Source: Caballeronia arationis (GTDB lineage Bacteria > Pseudomonadota > Gammaproteobacteria > Burkholderiales > Burkholderiaceae). From it: a stretch of 64,000 nt of DNA. Below are positions 34,946-42,677 of this stretch, in pieces. The notes beneath the pieces are model-generated. The model was not told where the DNA came from. It was given only the letters and a program-made list of their open reading frames with translations, and made no database searches. The DNA lies in assembly GCF_001544975.2 (NCBI RefSeq), contig NZ_FCOG02000025.1, forward strand, positions 1-64,000, in the 5' to 3' direction. A program made the translations under genes and the position numbers. The number at the start of each line of letters is the position of its first letter. Position 1 is the first letter of the stretch.

Positions 34946-35206
34946 TCAATGCGTTTCGTGCGGGACGTCGAGGATGAGGATGATGGTCCAGTCGGCGTCG
35001 CCGTCGTGATGATATTGGCGCTCGGCGACGATGAACGGCTGCTGCTTGCCGTCCGGGCCGAGAAACAGGACATCGCCTTCCATCGGCAGGCATTCCACCG
35101 GCGGAAGCGCGAGATAGGCGTCCTTGTTGGCGCTGCGCGGCATCAGTTTTTCAATCTTGCGAGACGCGGCTTCGGTCCATTCGATATCGAGCTGGATATT
35201 GCTCAT
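34946..35206 (-). CDS. Conserved hypothetical protein, 86 residues
   Basis: Start MSNIQLDIEWTEAASRKIEK at 35206 with a perfect GCGGAGGA site 4 bases upstream. It is a soluble acidic protein without signal peptide; residues LALPPVECLPMEGDVLFLGPDGK and the late HHDGDADWTIILIL are probably the core. I do not recognise a characterised family. It is convergent with the ABM gene. Confidence 0.7.
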   Translation of the reverse strand: MSNIQLDIEWTEAASRKIEKLMPRSANKDAYLALPPVECLPMEGDVLFLGPDGKQQPFIVAERQYHHDGDADWTIILILDVPHETH

Positions 35207-35350
35207 GCTGTCCTCCGCACCTGCGTGCGTTAGCGGGTTCAACGGGAAAAGGGGCAAAAAATGTCGATGCGCAATGTAGCATACCGCCCACGCGATTGAC
35301 CCGTGCACGCCGTCGGAAATCGATGGCTCGCGATCCCTCGCGACCAATGA

Positions 35351-35393
35351 ATAAAGCCGGAAACCGCGCGCGAAGCGCGGTTTCCGGCTTTAT
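35351..35393 (-). terminator. Perfect 19-bp hairpin downstream of the 81-residue gene
   Basis: The arms at 35351-35369 and 35375-35393 are perfectly complementary, with a 5-base loop. Read on the minus strand it ends in TTTATTCATT and follows the 35416-35661 gene by 22 bp. It may also stop plus-strand transcription. Confidence 0.75.
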
Positions 35394-35415
35394 GTTTCCC
35401 GCGGAAGCAGCCGGC

Positions 35416-35661
35416 TTACTGCCCGGCGTCCGGTGCCATTTTCTTCGACCCGGATTTCTTGTGGTGGCCCTTGTGGGCCGGCGCCTGGGCGGGCATGTTT
35501 TGCATACTATCCTGGCTCGCTTGCAAATTCTGCGCACGCATTTCGATATCGGAAATCTTGGCGGGATCGGTGCTCATCGTCACGCCTTGATCACCCTGCG
35601 CATACGCACTCGATGCGACCGCGCCAAGGGACAACAGAACAGCCAGGGACACTTTCTTCAT
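35416..35661 (-). CDS. Small exported protein of unknown function
   Basis: An 81-residue protein with signal peptide MKKVSLAVLLSLGAVASSAYA (cleavage near residue 21-22). The mature 60 residues are rich in Gln, Met, Lys and His, ending with APAHKGHHKKSGSKKM. An AGGAGG site lies just before the ATG and a strong hairpin follows. The His/Met content could bind metal, but no family is recognised. Confidence 0.72.
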   Translation of the reverse strand: MKKVSLAVLLSLGAVASSAYAQGDQGVTMSTDPAKISDIEMRAQNLQASQDSMQNMPAQAPAHKGHHKKSGSKKMAPDAGQ

Positions 35662-36005
35662 TGTTACCTCCTAGTAGTAGTTGAACCCGGGAATCGCCTG
35701 TCCGATGCTTGGACATCGCCTTACGTCTGAGCAAAAACCGCTCCTGCGGGCGCTCGCGCAACAATGCGAGTCGATGTTGCATCCAATCGCCCGACAGAAT
35801 TGAAAGCGCATAGTCAGGCAGTCGGATCATGAGCGAATGAGGAAACTCGGCGGTATCGATATCGGATGCCCGGCTCCAGCCAGTCGAAGACTGAGCGCGG
35901 CGATGATACCGTCGGCCCACGGCGTTTTCTAGTCCTTATTAATTCGAGATGATTGTGCGCGTCGAATGTGGCAATCGCGTTGCGATGGAGCGGATCGAAA
36001 GCGGA
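35662..36005. other. Intergenic region without recognisable gene
   Basis: About 340 bp between two minus-strand genes. Open frames here are short and lack ribosome sites or homology. It should contain the promoter of the 81-residue exported protein. I see no strong dyad or repeat. Confidence 0.5.
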
Positions 36006-36776
36006 TCAGTAGAGATGCAGCTCGCGATACACATGAAAGCGCGCGATTCCGATGAGTTCGTGCCATGCGATCTCGGCCGTGACGAATCCTTCGATGGTCG
36101 GAAAGAAGGTCGCGCGCGCGAACCGCACGTTCGACACGACAGGCTGCGGCGTCAGACCGAAAGCCTCGAAAGCGAGCATCGCGCGCTGCATGTGATACGA
36201 AGAAGTGACGACGATCAGCGTTTCGTCATGTTCGGGCCGCAGAATGGCGGCGACGTTGCGCGCATTCTGGTATGTGTTGAGGCTCTGGTTCTCGCGCGTG
36301 AGGTCGGTGCCGTTCACGCCGCGCGCGAGCAGGTAGGGCGCGTAGTTGTCGGCTTCGGCCTCGCCGTGTCGCTGCGGATCGCCGCCGCTCACGATGACCC
36401 GGCACGCGGCGCCATGGTCCCTGCATTCGCGATACAGCTCGGCCGTTACGCGGATGCGCAGGATCGAATCGCGCTTGGGTACGAGGCGGGAATCGCCGTG
36501 CCGATCGGTGCCGCCGCCGAGCAGGATGATTGTCGTGCGCGGCGCGAATTCAGGTGCAAGCGCACGTTCATAGCCGCGCTGAACGTAGTCGAGCGCCGGG
36601 CGCGAGAGCCAGCCCGCACCGAACGCCCAGAAGACGATGCAGCAGGTGATTGCAATTACGGCGCGCTTTCGTCGCCAAAGCGCAAATAGCGCAAAAAAAA
36701 GCAGCAATAAAGTGAATAGAACCAATTTGATTGGGGTAACGTATGGTTTTCGAGACAATCCGCTGCGCCGTCGCAT
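36006..36776 (-). CDS. YdcF/ElyC-like DUF218 membrane-anchored protein
   Basis: A 256-residue protein from the MRRRSGLSRKP start (a longer frame to 36857 exists). Two N-terminal transmembrane helices (about residues 16-33 and 41-60) precede a DUF218 Rossmann-like domain with TTIILLGGGTDRHG, a VIVSGGDPQRHGEAEAD segment, ENQSLNTYQNARN and the late VVTSSYHMQRA. ElyC and SanA relatives act in envelope integrity and peptidoglycan-precursor metabolism. The exact role is unknown. The start codon is uncertain. Confidence 0.8.
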   Translation of the reverse strand: MRRRSGLSRKPYVTPIKLVLFTLLLLFFALFALWRRKRAVIAITCCIVFWAFGAGWLSRPALDYVQRGYERALAPEFAPRTTIILLGGGTDRHGDSRLVPKRDSILRIRVTAELYRECRDHGAACRVIVSGGDPQRHGEAEADNYAPYLLARGVNGTDLTRENQSLNTYQNARNVAAILRPEHDETLIVVTSSYHMQRAMLAFEAFGLTPQPVVSNVRFARATFFPTIEGFVTAEIAWHELIGIARFHVYRELHLY

Positions 36777-37005
36777 TCTACGGAATATGCCGACGATTGG
36801 CGGGTGAAGCGTGCGATCAGCACGCCTGGAACGGGGGCTTGAAATAACAAGCAGCACCTAGCGCAAGCGGCGGCTGCGATTCCGGTCCTGGGCCGCGAAG
36901 CGGCGTACGGAGCGGATAGGGCATGCCGCCTTTAGTCGGTACCGCGGGGGTCGTTTGACTGCTCGCACGCGGTGCCGTCATGGCTGCACAGGAAGAAAGA
37001 ACGAA

Positions 37006-37317
37006 ATGACCACGTATTCTAACGAAGCAGTACTCGAAGCGCTCCGGCGAGCTCAGTATCGCCAGGTCCCGTGGGCGAAACGCCCTCCCGTGTTCGATCA
37101 ATTGCGTGCGCTCGGTTTGCTGGAGCTCGTGCGTCAACGTACGGTGGCGCCGGCACCCGGATTTCACGCGCCCGTCGATATCGCCGTAGTGACCGAGCGG
37201 GGCAAGCTCGAATTCAACCGCCTCGCACGCGACGAGCGTTCGATGGACTGGGATCTGCATCGCGCCGAGCGCTACACGCTCGCCACGCACGAACCGGTTC
37301 TCGAGGCCCGGGTCTAG
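37006..37317 (+). CDS. Hypothetical protein, 103 residues
   Basis: Start MTTYSNEAVLEALRRAQYRQ at 37006 with a GGAAGAAAG site upstream. The helical, basic N-terminal half (ALRRAQYRQVPWAKRPPVFDQLRALG) resembles a small helix-turn-helix or winged-helix shape, followed by VVTERGKLEFNRL. No family is recognised. A DNA-binding role is only a guess from the T-x-x-G-x-x-x-x-R/L pattern common in wing regions. Confidence 0.55.
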   Translation: MTTYSNEAVLEALRRAQYRQVPWAKRPPVFDQLRALGLLELVRQRTVAPAPGFHAPVDIAVVTERGKLEFNRLARDERSMDWDLHRAERYTLATHEPVLEARV

Positions 37318-37451
37318 GACAGCACGGCTCGAAAGCGGGACGCAGGACACGCGACGATTCGAGCGAATGAGATCAGGGCGGGGAAGCGCCGGGGCGAAGT
37401 GTCGGCGCGCCAGTCGCTGCGGCGGCTTGAGGCCGGCCACAAGGGCAGGCC

Positions 37452-37482
37452 AAAAAAAAGCCCGTATCGCGAGGATACGGGC
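37452..37482 (-). terminator. Minus-strand terminator
   Basis: GCCCGTATC/GATACGGGC, a 9-bp perfect stem with a 5-base loop (37460-37482). On the minus strand it is followed by TTTTTTTT (37452-37459). It serves the 37625-37882 gene. Confidence 0.9.
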
Positions 37483-37624
37483 GTACCGGATCTTACTGCT
37501 GCCACGCTGTGCTCATGGCATTGGATGGGACTCATCGAGCCGTCAGTGGTTCCCCGACGATGCATCGGAACGAATCCGGATCGCTTCGACATCATCCCAA
37601 ACGTCGTTCTGCCGATGCGTCGCG

Positions 37625-37882
37625 TCAATGCCGACGTGGACGTTCTTCATGCTCGTCGTCCGGACGCACCCGGACATTGCTCGCAATATCGCCGCGCAGA
37701 TCGCCTCTCGGCGCGGGCGGACTGAAGTCCCTGGCACGCGCGACATCCTGCTGACCCGGCACCGCCGCTCGTGCGCTTGCCTGGACGCTGAGATCTTCGG
37801 GTTGCAACTGCGCCTGCGCGATCGCCACTCCATATAAAACTGAAACTACAATGCCGCACGCGAGCCGTGACATTGGTTTCAT
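37625..37882 (-). CDS. Small exported protein of unknown function
   Basis: An 85-residue protein. A signal peptide MKPMSRLACGIVVSVLYGVA ending near AQA-QLQ is followed by a short, charged, probably disordered mature part (RARDFSPPAPRGDLRGD). A strong AGGGGG site precedes the ATG and a good terminator lies 140 bp downstream, which supports a real gene. Family unknown. Confidence 0.65.
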   Translation of the reverse strand: MKPMSRLACGIVVSVLYGVAIAQAQLQPEDLSVQASARAAVPGQQDVARARDFSPPAPRGDLRGDIASNVRVRPDDEHEERPRRH

Positions 37883-38097
37883 GGTGAGCCCCCTTCAGGC
37901 CACTACGAAAGCCCGTTCGATAGCACACCAACTTATGCCAGCGCGCGCTCCGGCACTGTAAAAAATGGTAAAGAGTTGTTTCGGCGCTGGAAATGGCCGG
38001 AAGGCGGGCGCGTCAAAGCTGCGCTCGCCGAGCGCGATCTCACGCGGAAGGGAGTCGATCGAGGTTTCGCCTGGAAGAAGGCGAAACCTCGCGAGGG

Positions 38098-38126
38098 AAA
38101 AGCGCAAAAAGATTTTGACGCTTTTT
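38098..38126 (-). terminator. Minus-strand terminator after the transposase-like gene
   Basis: An AAAAGCG + CAAAA stem with one bulged base (38098-38125) and a TCT loop; the 3' arm itself ends in CGCTTTT on the minus strand. It lies 31 bp after the stop of the gene at 38157-38558. Confidence 0.65.
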
Positions 38127-38156
38127 GTTCATGCGAAGATGCAGTCAGTCGATCGC

Positions 38157-38558
38157 TCAGGCCATTTTGGCCGGCGCGCGCCACGATTCCGGATTGGTCC
38201 AGAACGCGCCGCGCAGACGATCGCGGCTCGGCGGTGCGGGCGGCTTGGCAGCAGTCGAACCGATGCGGCCGCGCAGCGATACTTCCCGGCCGTTGTTGCC
38301 GAGTCGCTTCACAATTTCGGCGAGGGTGCCATCGGCCTGCCATTCGTCGAACCGGCGACGGCAGGTCGGCGGCGACGGATAGCGCCCCGGCAGCTTCGAC
38401 CAGCCTTCACCGGTCGAAAGCACCCATAGCACCGCGTTGACCACCGCGCGCGCTTCGACGCGCGGACGGCCGCGGCGCTCACTGCGTGCAGGTTCCGAAC
38501 AGAATAGCGCCTCGACCAGCGCCCACTCGTTATCTCTCAAATCGTCGAACAGCGTCAT
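38157..38558 (-). CDS. Stand-alone IS5/DUF4096 transposase-like domain protein
   Basis: A 133-residue protein. Residues 1-75 match the N-terminal DUF4096 domain of IS5-type transposases (LRDNEWALVEALF, then GRPRVEARAVVNAVLWVLSTGEGWSKLP and RRRFDEWQADGTLAEIV). The DDE catalytic domain is absent; the last 45 residues are a Pro/Arg-rich tail unlike a transposase. A good GAGGTG ribosome site and a terminator frame it. No terminal inverted repeats were found around it. It is either a remnant or a domesticated DNA-binding domain. Confidence 0.7.
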   Translation of the reverse strand: MTLFDDLRDNEWALVEALFCSEPARSERRGRPRVEARAVVNAVLWVLSTGEGWSKLPGRYPSPPTCRRRFDEWQADGTLAEIVKRLGNNGREVSLRGRIGSTAAKPPAPPSRDRLRGAFWTNPESWRAPAKMA

Positions 38559-38959
38559 GTTTCACCTCAGCGAAGCTAACCCCGGTGCGCTGCCCCGCGC
38601 CGCGCACTCTGGTCGGAATTCGAAGAACGAATACCCAGGCAGGTCGGAAACCGGCTGCGGCGGACGATTTGCTTATGACCGCTGACGACGCCGACCCTGT
38701 GCGCAATGAAATGCGAGAACCGTGCCATGTGAGCAGCAAATACCGGGAAACCCACATGGCAGTAGGCTGGCGCGATGCCAGCATGGCCGCTATGAGACCC
38801 GAAACGGGGTGTTCGCGAAATCGGGACAATCACCAATCCAGTGCAACAGGCCCTTACTGCGTGCGTTTGCGTCGTTTTGTTGCACCGCAGCGAACCTCAT
38901 TTCTAACGATCGTTCCCTCTATAATGCTCATTGATCAGCGTGATTGATGAGGAATAGGA
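38559..38959. other. Intergenic region with LysR promoter and hairpin leader
   Basis: About 400 bp without a convincing gene; short minus-strand frames here lack ribosome sites and homology. A TATAAT (38920-38925) probably belongs to the LysR gene. The leader contains an imperfect dyad CTCATTGATC/GATTGATGAG (38927-38951, two G-T pairs) that would mask part of the GATGAGGAATAGGA ribosome site. The rest may be degenerate mobile-element DNA, as it flanks the transposase-like gene. Confidence 0.4.
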
Positions 38960-39874
38960 ATGAGCCCGACGCTCAACGTGACGCTGCGACAGTTGCGCGT
39001 GTTCATCGCAGTGGCGCGCCTGCGCAGTTTCAGCCGCGCGGGCAACGAAGTCGGCCTGACGCAGTCGGCGGTCAGCCGGTGCGTGCGCGAACTGGAGGGC
39101 GAAATCGGCCTGAAACTGGTCGACCGGACCACGCGCGAAGTGCAACTCACCGACGTCGGCGCGAATCTGGTCGGCAGCGTGTCGCGTCTTCTGACCGACC
39201 TCGACGCAGCGCTGCGCGAAATTCGCGATCTGGGCGAACAGCGGCGCGGGCGGGTGATCGTCGCCGCAAGCCCGACGGTGGCGTGCCGCCTGATGCCTCA
39301 AGTGATCGCGGCGTGTTCCGTGCGCTATCCGCTGATCGCGCTCAGCCTGCGCGACGACGTACAAAGCGACGTTCTGCGCCAGGTGAAGTCGGGCGAAGCG
39401 GATTTCGGTGTCGTCATCGGTCCGTTCGCGTCCGACGACCTCTGCGGTCAGATGGTCATGACCGATTCGTTCTGCGTGGTCGTGCGGTGCGATCATCCGC
39501 TCGGCCGCGAGCGCGAAGTCGCGTGGAAGGCGCTCGCGGGCGAGCGGCTTGTGATGCTCGATTACGCGTCGGGCAGCCGCCCGATCATCGATGCCGCGAT
39601 GCGCGAGCACGGCGTGAGCGCCGAAGTGGTGCAGGAGCTCGGCCACCCGGCGACGGTGTTCGGGCTCGTCGAGGCGGGCGTCGGCATCAGCGTGCTGCCG
39701 CGGCTCGCGCTACCGCTGCCGGCGCAGTCGTCACTCGTAGCGCTGCCGCTCGTGCCGCGTGCCGAACGCACCGTCGAACTCGTGAGGAGGCGCGACCGGT
39801 CGCTTTCGCCGGCGGCGGAGTCGGTCTGGGCGCTGATCGCGGCGTCGCCGGGGCGTGCGGACGAACTCGGTTGA
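38960..39874 (+). CDS. LysR family transcriptional regulator
   Basis: A 304-residue LTTR with the HTH LRQLRVFIAVARLRSFSRAG then VGLTQSAVSRCVRELEGEIG (about residues 10-51) and a C-terminal effector domain (RGRVIVAASPTVACRLMP onward). It is followed on the same strand, after 68 bp, by an aminotransferase. That gene may be its target, although LysR targets are more often divergent. An AGGAATAGG site precedes the ATG. Confidence 0.9.
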   Translation: MSPTLNVTLRQLRVFIAVARLRSFSRAGNEVGLTQSAVSRCVRELEGEIGLKLVDRTTREVQLTDVGANLVGSVSRLLTDLDAALREIRDLGEQRRGRVIVAASPTVACRLMPQVIAACSVRYPLIALSLRDDVQSDVLRQVKSGEADFGVVIGPFASDDLCGQMVMTDSFCVVVRCDHPLGREREVAWKALAGERLVMLDYASGSRPIIDAAMREHGVSAEVVQELGHPATVFGLVEAGVGISVLPRLALPLPAQSSLVALPLVPRAERTVELVRRRDRSLSPAAESVWALIAASPGRADELG

Positions 39875-39942
39875 GCGCGGCCGGCGTCAATCGACCGACG
39901 CCGGCGCGGTAGACTTTCATTTTCAATCGACGGGGCGGGAAG

Positions 39943-41178
39943 ATGAGCGAATCGGCGGGAGCGGTATCGGCGGAACTGGGCGCGTTGAGCGGCGAGCATG
40001 GTGGCCACGCGCCGAACGCACGCGATGCCGTGCGCGATTTGCGTCCGTCGCAGATCCGCGAGGTCGCAAACGCTGGTTTCGGCGTGCCGGACGTGCTGCC
40101 GTTCTGGTTCGGCGAATCGGATCGCGTGACGCCGCAGTTCATCCGCGACGCCGCGAGCCGCGCGCTCGCAGACGGCGCCACCTTCTACACGCACAATCTC
40201 GGCATCGCGCCGCTGCGCGACGCGCTCGCCGGCTACGTGAGCGCGCTGCACGGCACGACGACGCTAGGCCACGTCGCCGTCACGAGCGCGGGCGTAAATG
40301 CGCTGATGCTGGCCGCGCAGCTCGTGGCGGGCGCGGGCGACCGGGTCGTCGCGGTCACGCCCCTGTGGCCGAATCTGGTCGAAATTCCGAAGATTCTGGG
40401 CGCGCACGTCGAGACGGTGTCGCTGACCTACGGGGCCGACGGCTGGACGCTCGATCTCGAACGCCTGCTGGCCGCGCTCACGCCCGGCACGCGGATGCTG
40501 ATGATCAACTCGCCGAACAATCCGACCGGCTGGACGATGACGCGCGACGAGCAGCGCACGGTGCTCGACCATTGCCGGCGGCACGGCATCTGGATCGTCG
40601 CAGATGAAGTCTACGAGCGGCTCTATTACGGTGCGGAAGGGCGCGTCGCGCCGTCGTTCCTCGATCTCGCGACGCGCGACGAACGCGTGATCGCGGTGAA
40701 TTCGTTTTCGAAGGCGTGGCTCATGACCGGCTGGCGCCTCGGCTGGCTGGTCGCCCCCGCTGCGCTGATGGACGATCTCGGCAAGCTCGTCGAATACAAC
40801 ACTTCGTGCGCGCCGTCGTTCGTTCAGCAGGCGGGCGTCGTCGCGGTGCAGGAGGGCGAACGGTTCACCGAGTCGCTCGTCGCCGACTTGCGCGCGAGCC
40901 GGGATCATCTCGTCGGCGCGCTGCAGACGATCCCGGGCGTCGACGTGCGTGCGCCGCTCGGCGCGATGTACCTGTTTTTCTCGCTGCCCGGCGCCGGACG
41001 CAGTTTCGAACTGTGCAAGGCGCTCGTGCGCGAGGCGCATCTGGGACTTGCGCCCGGCAGCGCGTTCGGCGCAGAGGGCGAGGGATTCGTGCGCTGGTGC
41101 TACGCGTGCGACCCTGCGCGGCTCGATCGGGGCGTCGCGCGTCTGCGCGAGTTTCTCGCGTCCAGAACGGGTTCCTGA
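39943..41178 (+). CDS. PLP-dependent class I/II aminotransferase
   Basis: A 411-residue aspartate-aminotransferase-fold enzyme. The motifs are the NSPNNPTG loop (about residues 189-196), Asp221 and Tyr224 in VADEVYERL, and the Schiff-base Lys257 in NSFSKAWLMTGWRLGW. An N-terminal extension of about 35 residues precedes the fold. It probably transaminates an L-amino acid with 2-oxoglutarate or pyruvate; the substrate cannot be read from the sequence. It is monocistronic or paired with the LysR gene. Confidence 0.9.
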   Translation: MSESAGAVSAELGALSGEHGGHAPNARDAVRDLRPSQIREVANAGFGVPDVLPFWFGESDRVTPQFIRDAASRALADGATFYTHNLGIAPLRDALAGYVSALHGTTTLGHVAVTSAGVNALMLAAQLVAGAGDRVVAVTPLWPNLVEIPKILGAHVETVSLTYGADGWTLDLERLLAALTPGTRMLMINSPNNPTGWTMTRDEQRTVLDHCRRHGIWIVADEVYERLYYGAEGRVAPSFLDLATRDERVIAVNSFSKAWLMTGWRLGWLVAPAALMDDLGKLVEYNTSCAPSFVQQAGVVAVQEGERFTESLVADLRASRDHLVGALQTIPGVDVRAPLGAMYLFFSLPGAGRSFELCKALVREAHLGLAPGSAFGAEGEGFVRWCYACDPARLDRGVARLREFLASRTGS

Positions 41179-41573
41179 CCCGTTGTCGGGCTCGAAAGGC
41201 GCTTTTCGCGCGTAATTTGACATCCGACGTGAGTGTTTGCGAGGCGAAATGTTTCACCTTTACGCACTGGTTCTTTTTGCGTAATATGGCGCTCAGTCAC
41301 GCGCTTGGCGCCAGTCAATGCGCTACTCCGTCCGGCTGGGATGGCTCGGTGACCCGCCAGTTGGTCCGCGAATTTTCTGATTCGCACTGGCCGGTCGCCC
41401 GGTCCGGCTCCCCCCGGTGCGTGCTCCCAATCAATATGACCGACCAAAATCGGGCGAGCGCGTCTAGAAATTCCGTGTCCAGTTTCATCGTCCGCAGCAT
41501 CGGCCCGGACGCACTGGCCCGCTCGAATCCGTTTGATCCGGTTCATTGACCACACAGGGTCTGACCTAGCTGC
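41179..41573. other. Intergenic region upstream of scpB
   Basis: About 395 bp with only short unlikely ORFs on both strands. A candidate promoter TTTACG (41259-41264), 17 bp, TAATAT (41282-41287) would give a 280-nt leader for scpB. No strong hairpin other than short GC dyads around 41290-41320. Confidence 0.4.
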
Positions 41574-42554
41574 ATGAATACCCAAGAGGCGAAGATCGTC
41601 CTCGAGACTGCTTTGATTTGCGCGCAGGAACCGCTGAAACTCGGAGAGTTGCGCAAGCTCTTCGCCGACGATATTTCGGCTGACACCGTCCGCACGCTGC
41701 TCGAAGGCCTGAAAGAAGACTGGTCCGGCCGCGGCGTGGAACTGGTGGCGCTGGCGTCCGGATGGCGCTTTCAAAGCAAGCCCGCAATGCGGGGTTATCT
41801 CGATCGGCTGCACCCGGAAAAGCCGCCCAAGTACTCGCGAGCCGTTCTCGAAACGCTCGCGATCATCGCCTATCGGCAGCCGGTGACGCGGGGCGACATC
41901 GAGGAAATTCGCGGCGTGACCGTGAACACGCAGGTCGTGAAGCAGCTCGAGGACCGCAGCTGGATCGAGGTGATCGGTCATCGCGACGTGCCGGGACGCC
42001 CGGCGCTCTATGCGACGACCAAACAGTTTCTCGACGACCTCGGACTCACCGCGCTCGACGAACTGCCCGCACTGGACAATCCGTCCGCGCAGTTCGAGGC
42101 GGCGCTGATGGCACAGCATTCGATCGACTTCCCAGAGGTCGACACGGCGGCCACCGATGCCGGAGAGCCGATTTCGCCGCAGGATGCGGTCCATTTTGAC
42201 GCGGCAGGGGAACACGGCGCGCAGCGGGCAGTCCACGAGGAAGGGGCATCGCAGGAAGGCATGCCCGCCGACGAAGCGCTCGCCGAAGCGGGCACGCCCG
42301 CTGCTGCTGATACGGCCGTCGAAGCCGACGTGCCGCGCGAACCGGCGCAGCAAGCCGCGCCCACGCAAGCCGACGAACAGCAACACGCAGTACCCCCGAC
42401 CGACCCGGCGCAGCACGACACCATCGTGAGCGCGACCGGAGCGGAACCGGTGCAGGCAAGCGAGAGCGAACCAGAAGAACGCGACGCCGCCACGCCGGAC
42501 GACAACCCGCTCACCGACGACGATACCGACGAACGGGAAGCACGCCGCGCCTGA
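41574..42554 (+). CDS. scpB: Segregation and condensation protein B
   Basis: A 326-residue protein. Residues 1-185 form the two winged helices of ScpB ([77 protein letters not shown]), the kleisin-side partner in the SMC-ScpA-ScpB condensin. The remaining 140 residues are an acidic, Ala/Glu/Pro/Asp-rich, probably disordered tail, much longer than in the usual 180-200-residue protein. rluB follows by 123 bp, the common scpB-rluB order. Confidence 0.93.
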   Translation: MNTQEAKIVLETALICAQEPLKLGELRKLFADDISADTVRTLLEGLKEDWSGRGVELVALASGWRFQSKPAMRGYLDRLHPEKPPKYSRAVLETLAIIAYRQPVTRGDIEEIRGVTVNTQVVKQLEDRSWIEVIGHRDVPGRPALYATTKQFLDDLGLTALDELPALDNPSAQFEAALMAQHSIDFPEVDTAATDAGEPISPQDAVHFDAAGEHGAQRAVHEEGASQEGMPADEALAEAGTPAAADTAVEADVPREPAQQAAPTQADEQQHAVPPTDPAQHDTIVSATGAEPVQASESEPEERDAATPDDNPLTDDDTDEREARRA

Positions 42555-42677
42555 TGCAATTGCACGGACCCTGATCCGGCTGTCCATAAAGATCAGTTCA
42601 CACGATCAGCCGAACGATCAGCGGATTTTTTTGACGCGCCCGCGACGGGCGCGCGACTCGACACATTTGAGGTTGTT

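Noticed and set aside
36817-36980. Pro-rich 54-codon minus-strand ORF before the YdcF-like gene
   Set aside because: No ribosome site at any start, and the composition fits non-coding DNA.
38530-38836. Minus-strand ORFs of about 86-99 codons upstream of the transposase-like gene
   Set aside because: They have no good ribosome site and no recognisable motifs. Possibly decayed mobile DNA, but not supportable as genes.
41286-41549. Plus-strand frame of about 87 codons between the aminotransferase and scpB
   Set aside because: It begins after a weak ribosome site, has no homology or signal peptide, and the codon use is random-like.
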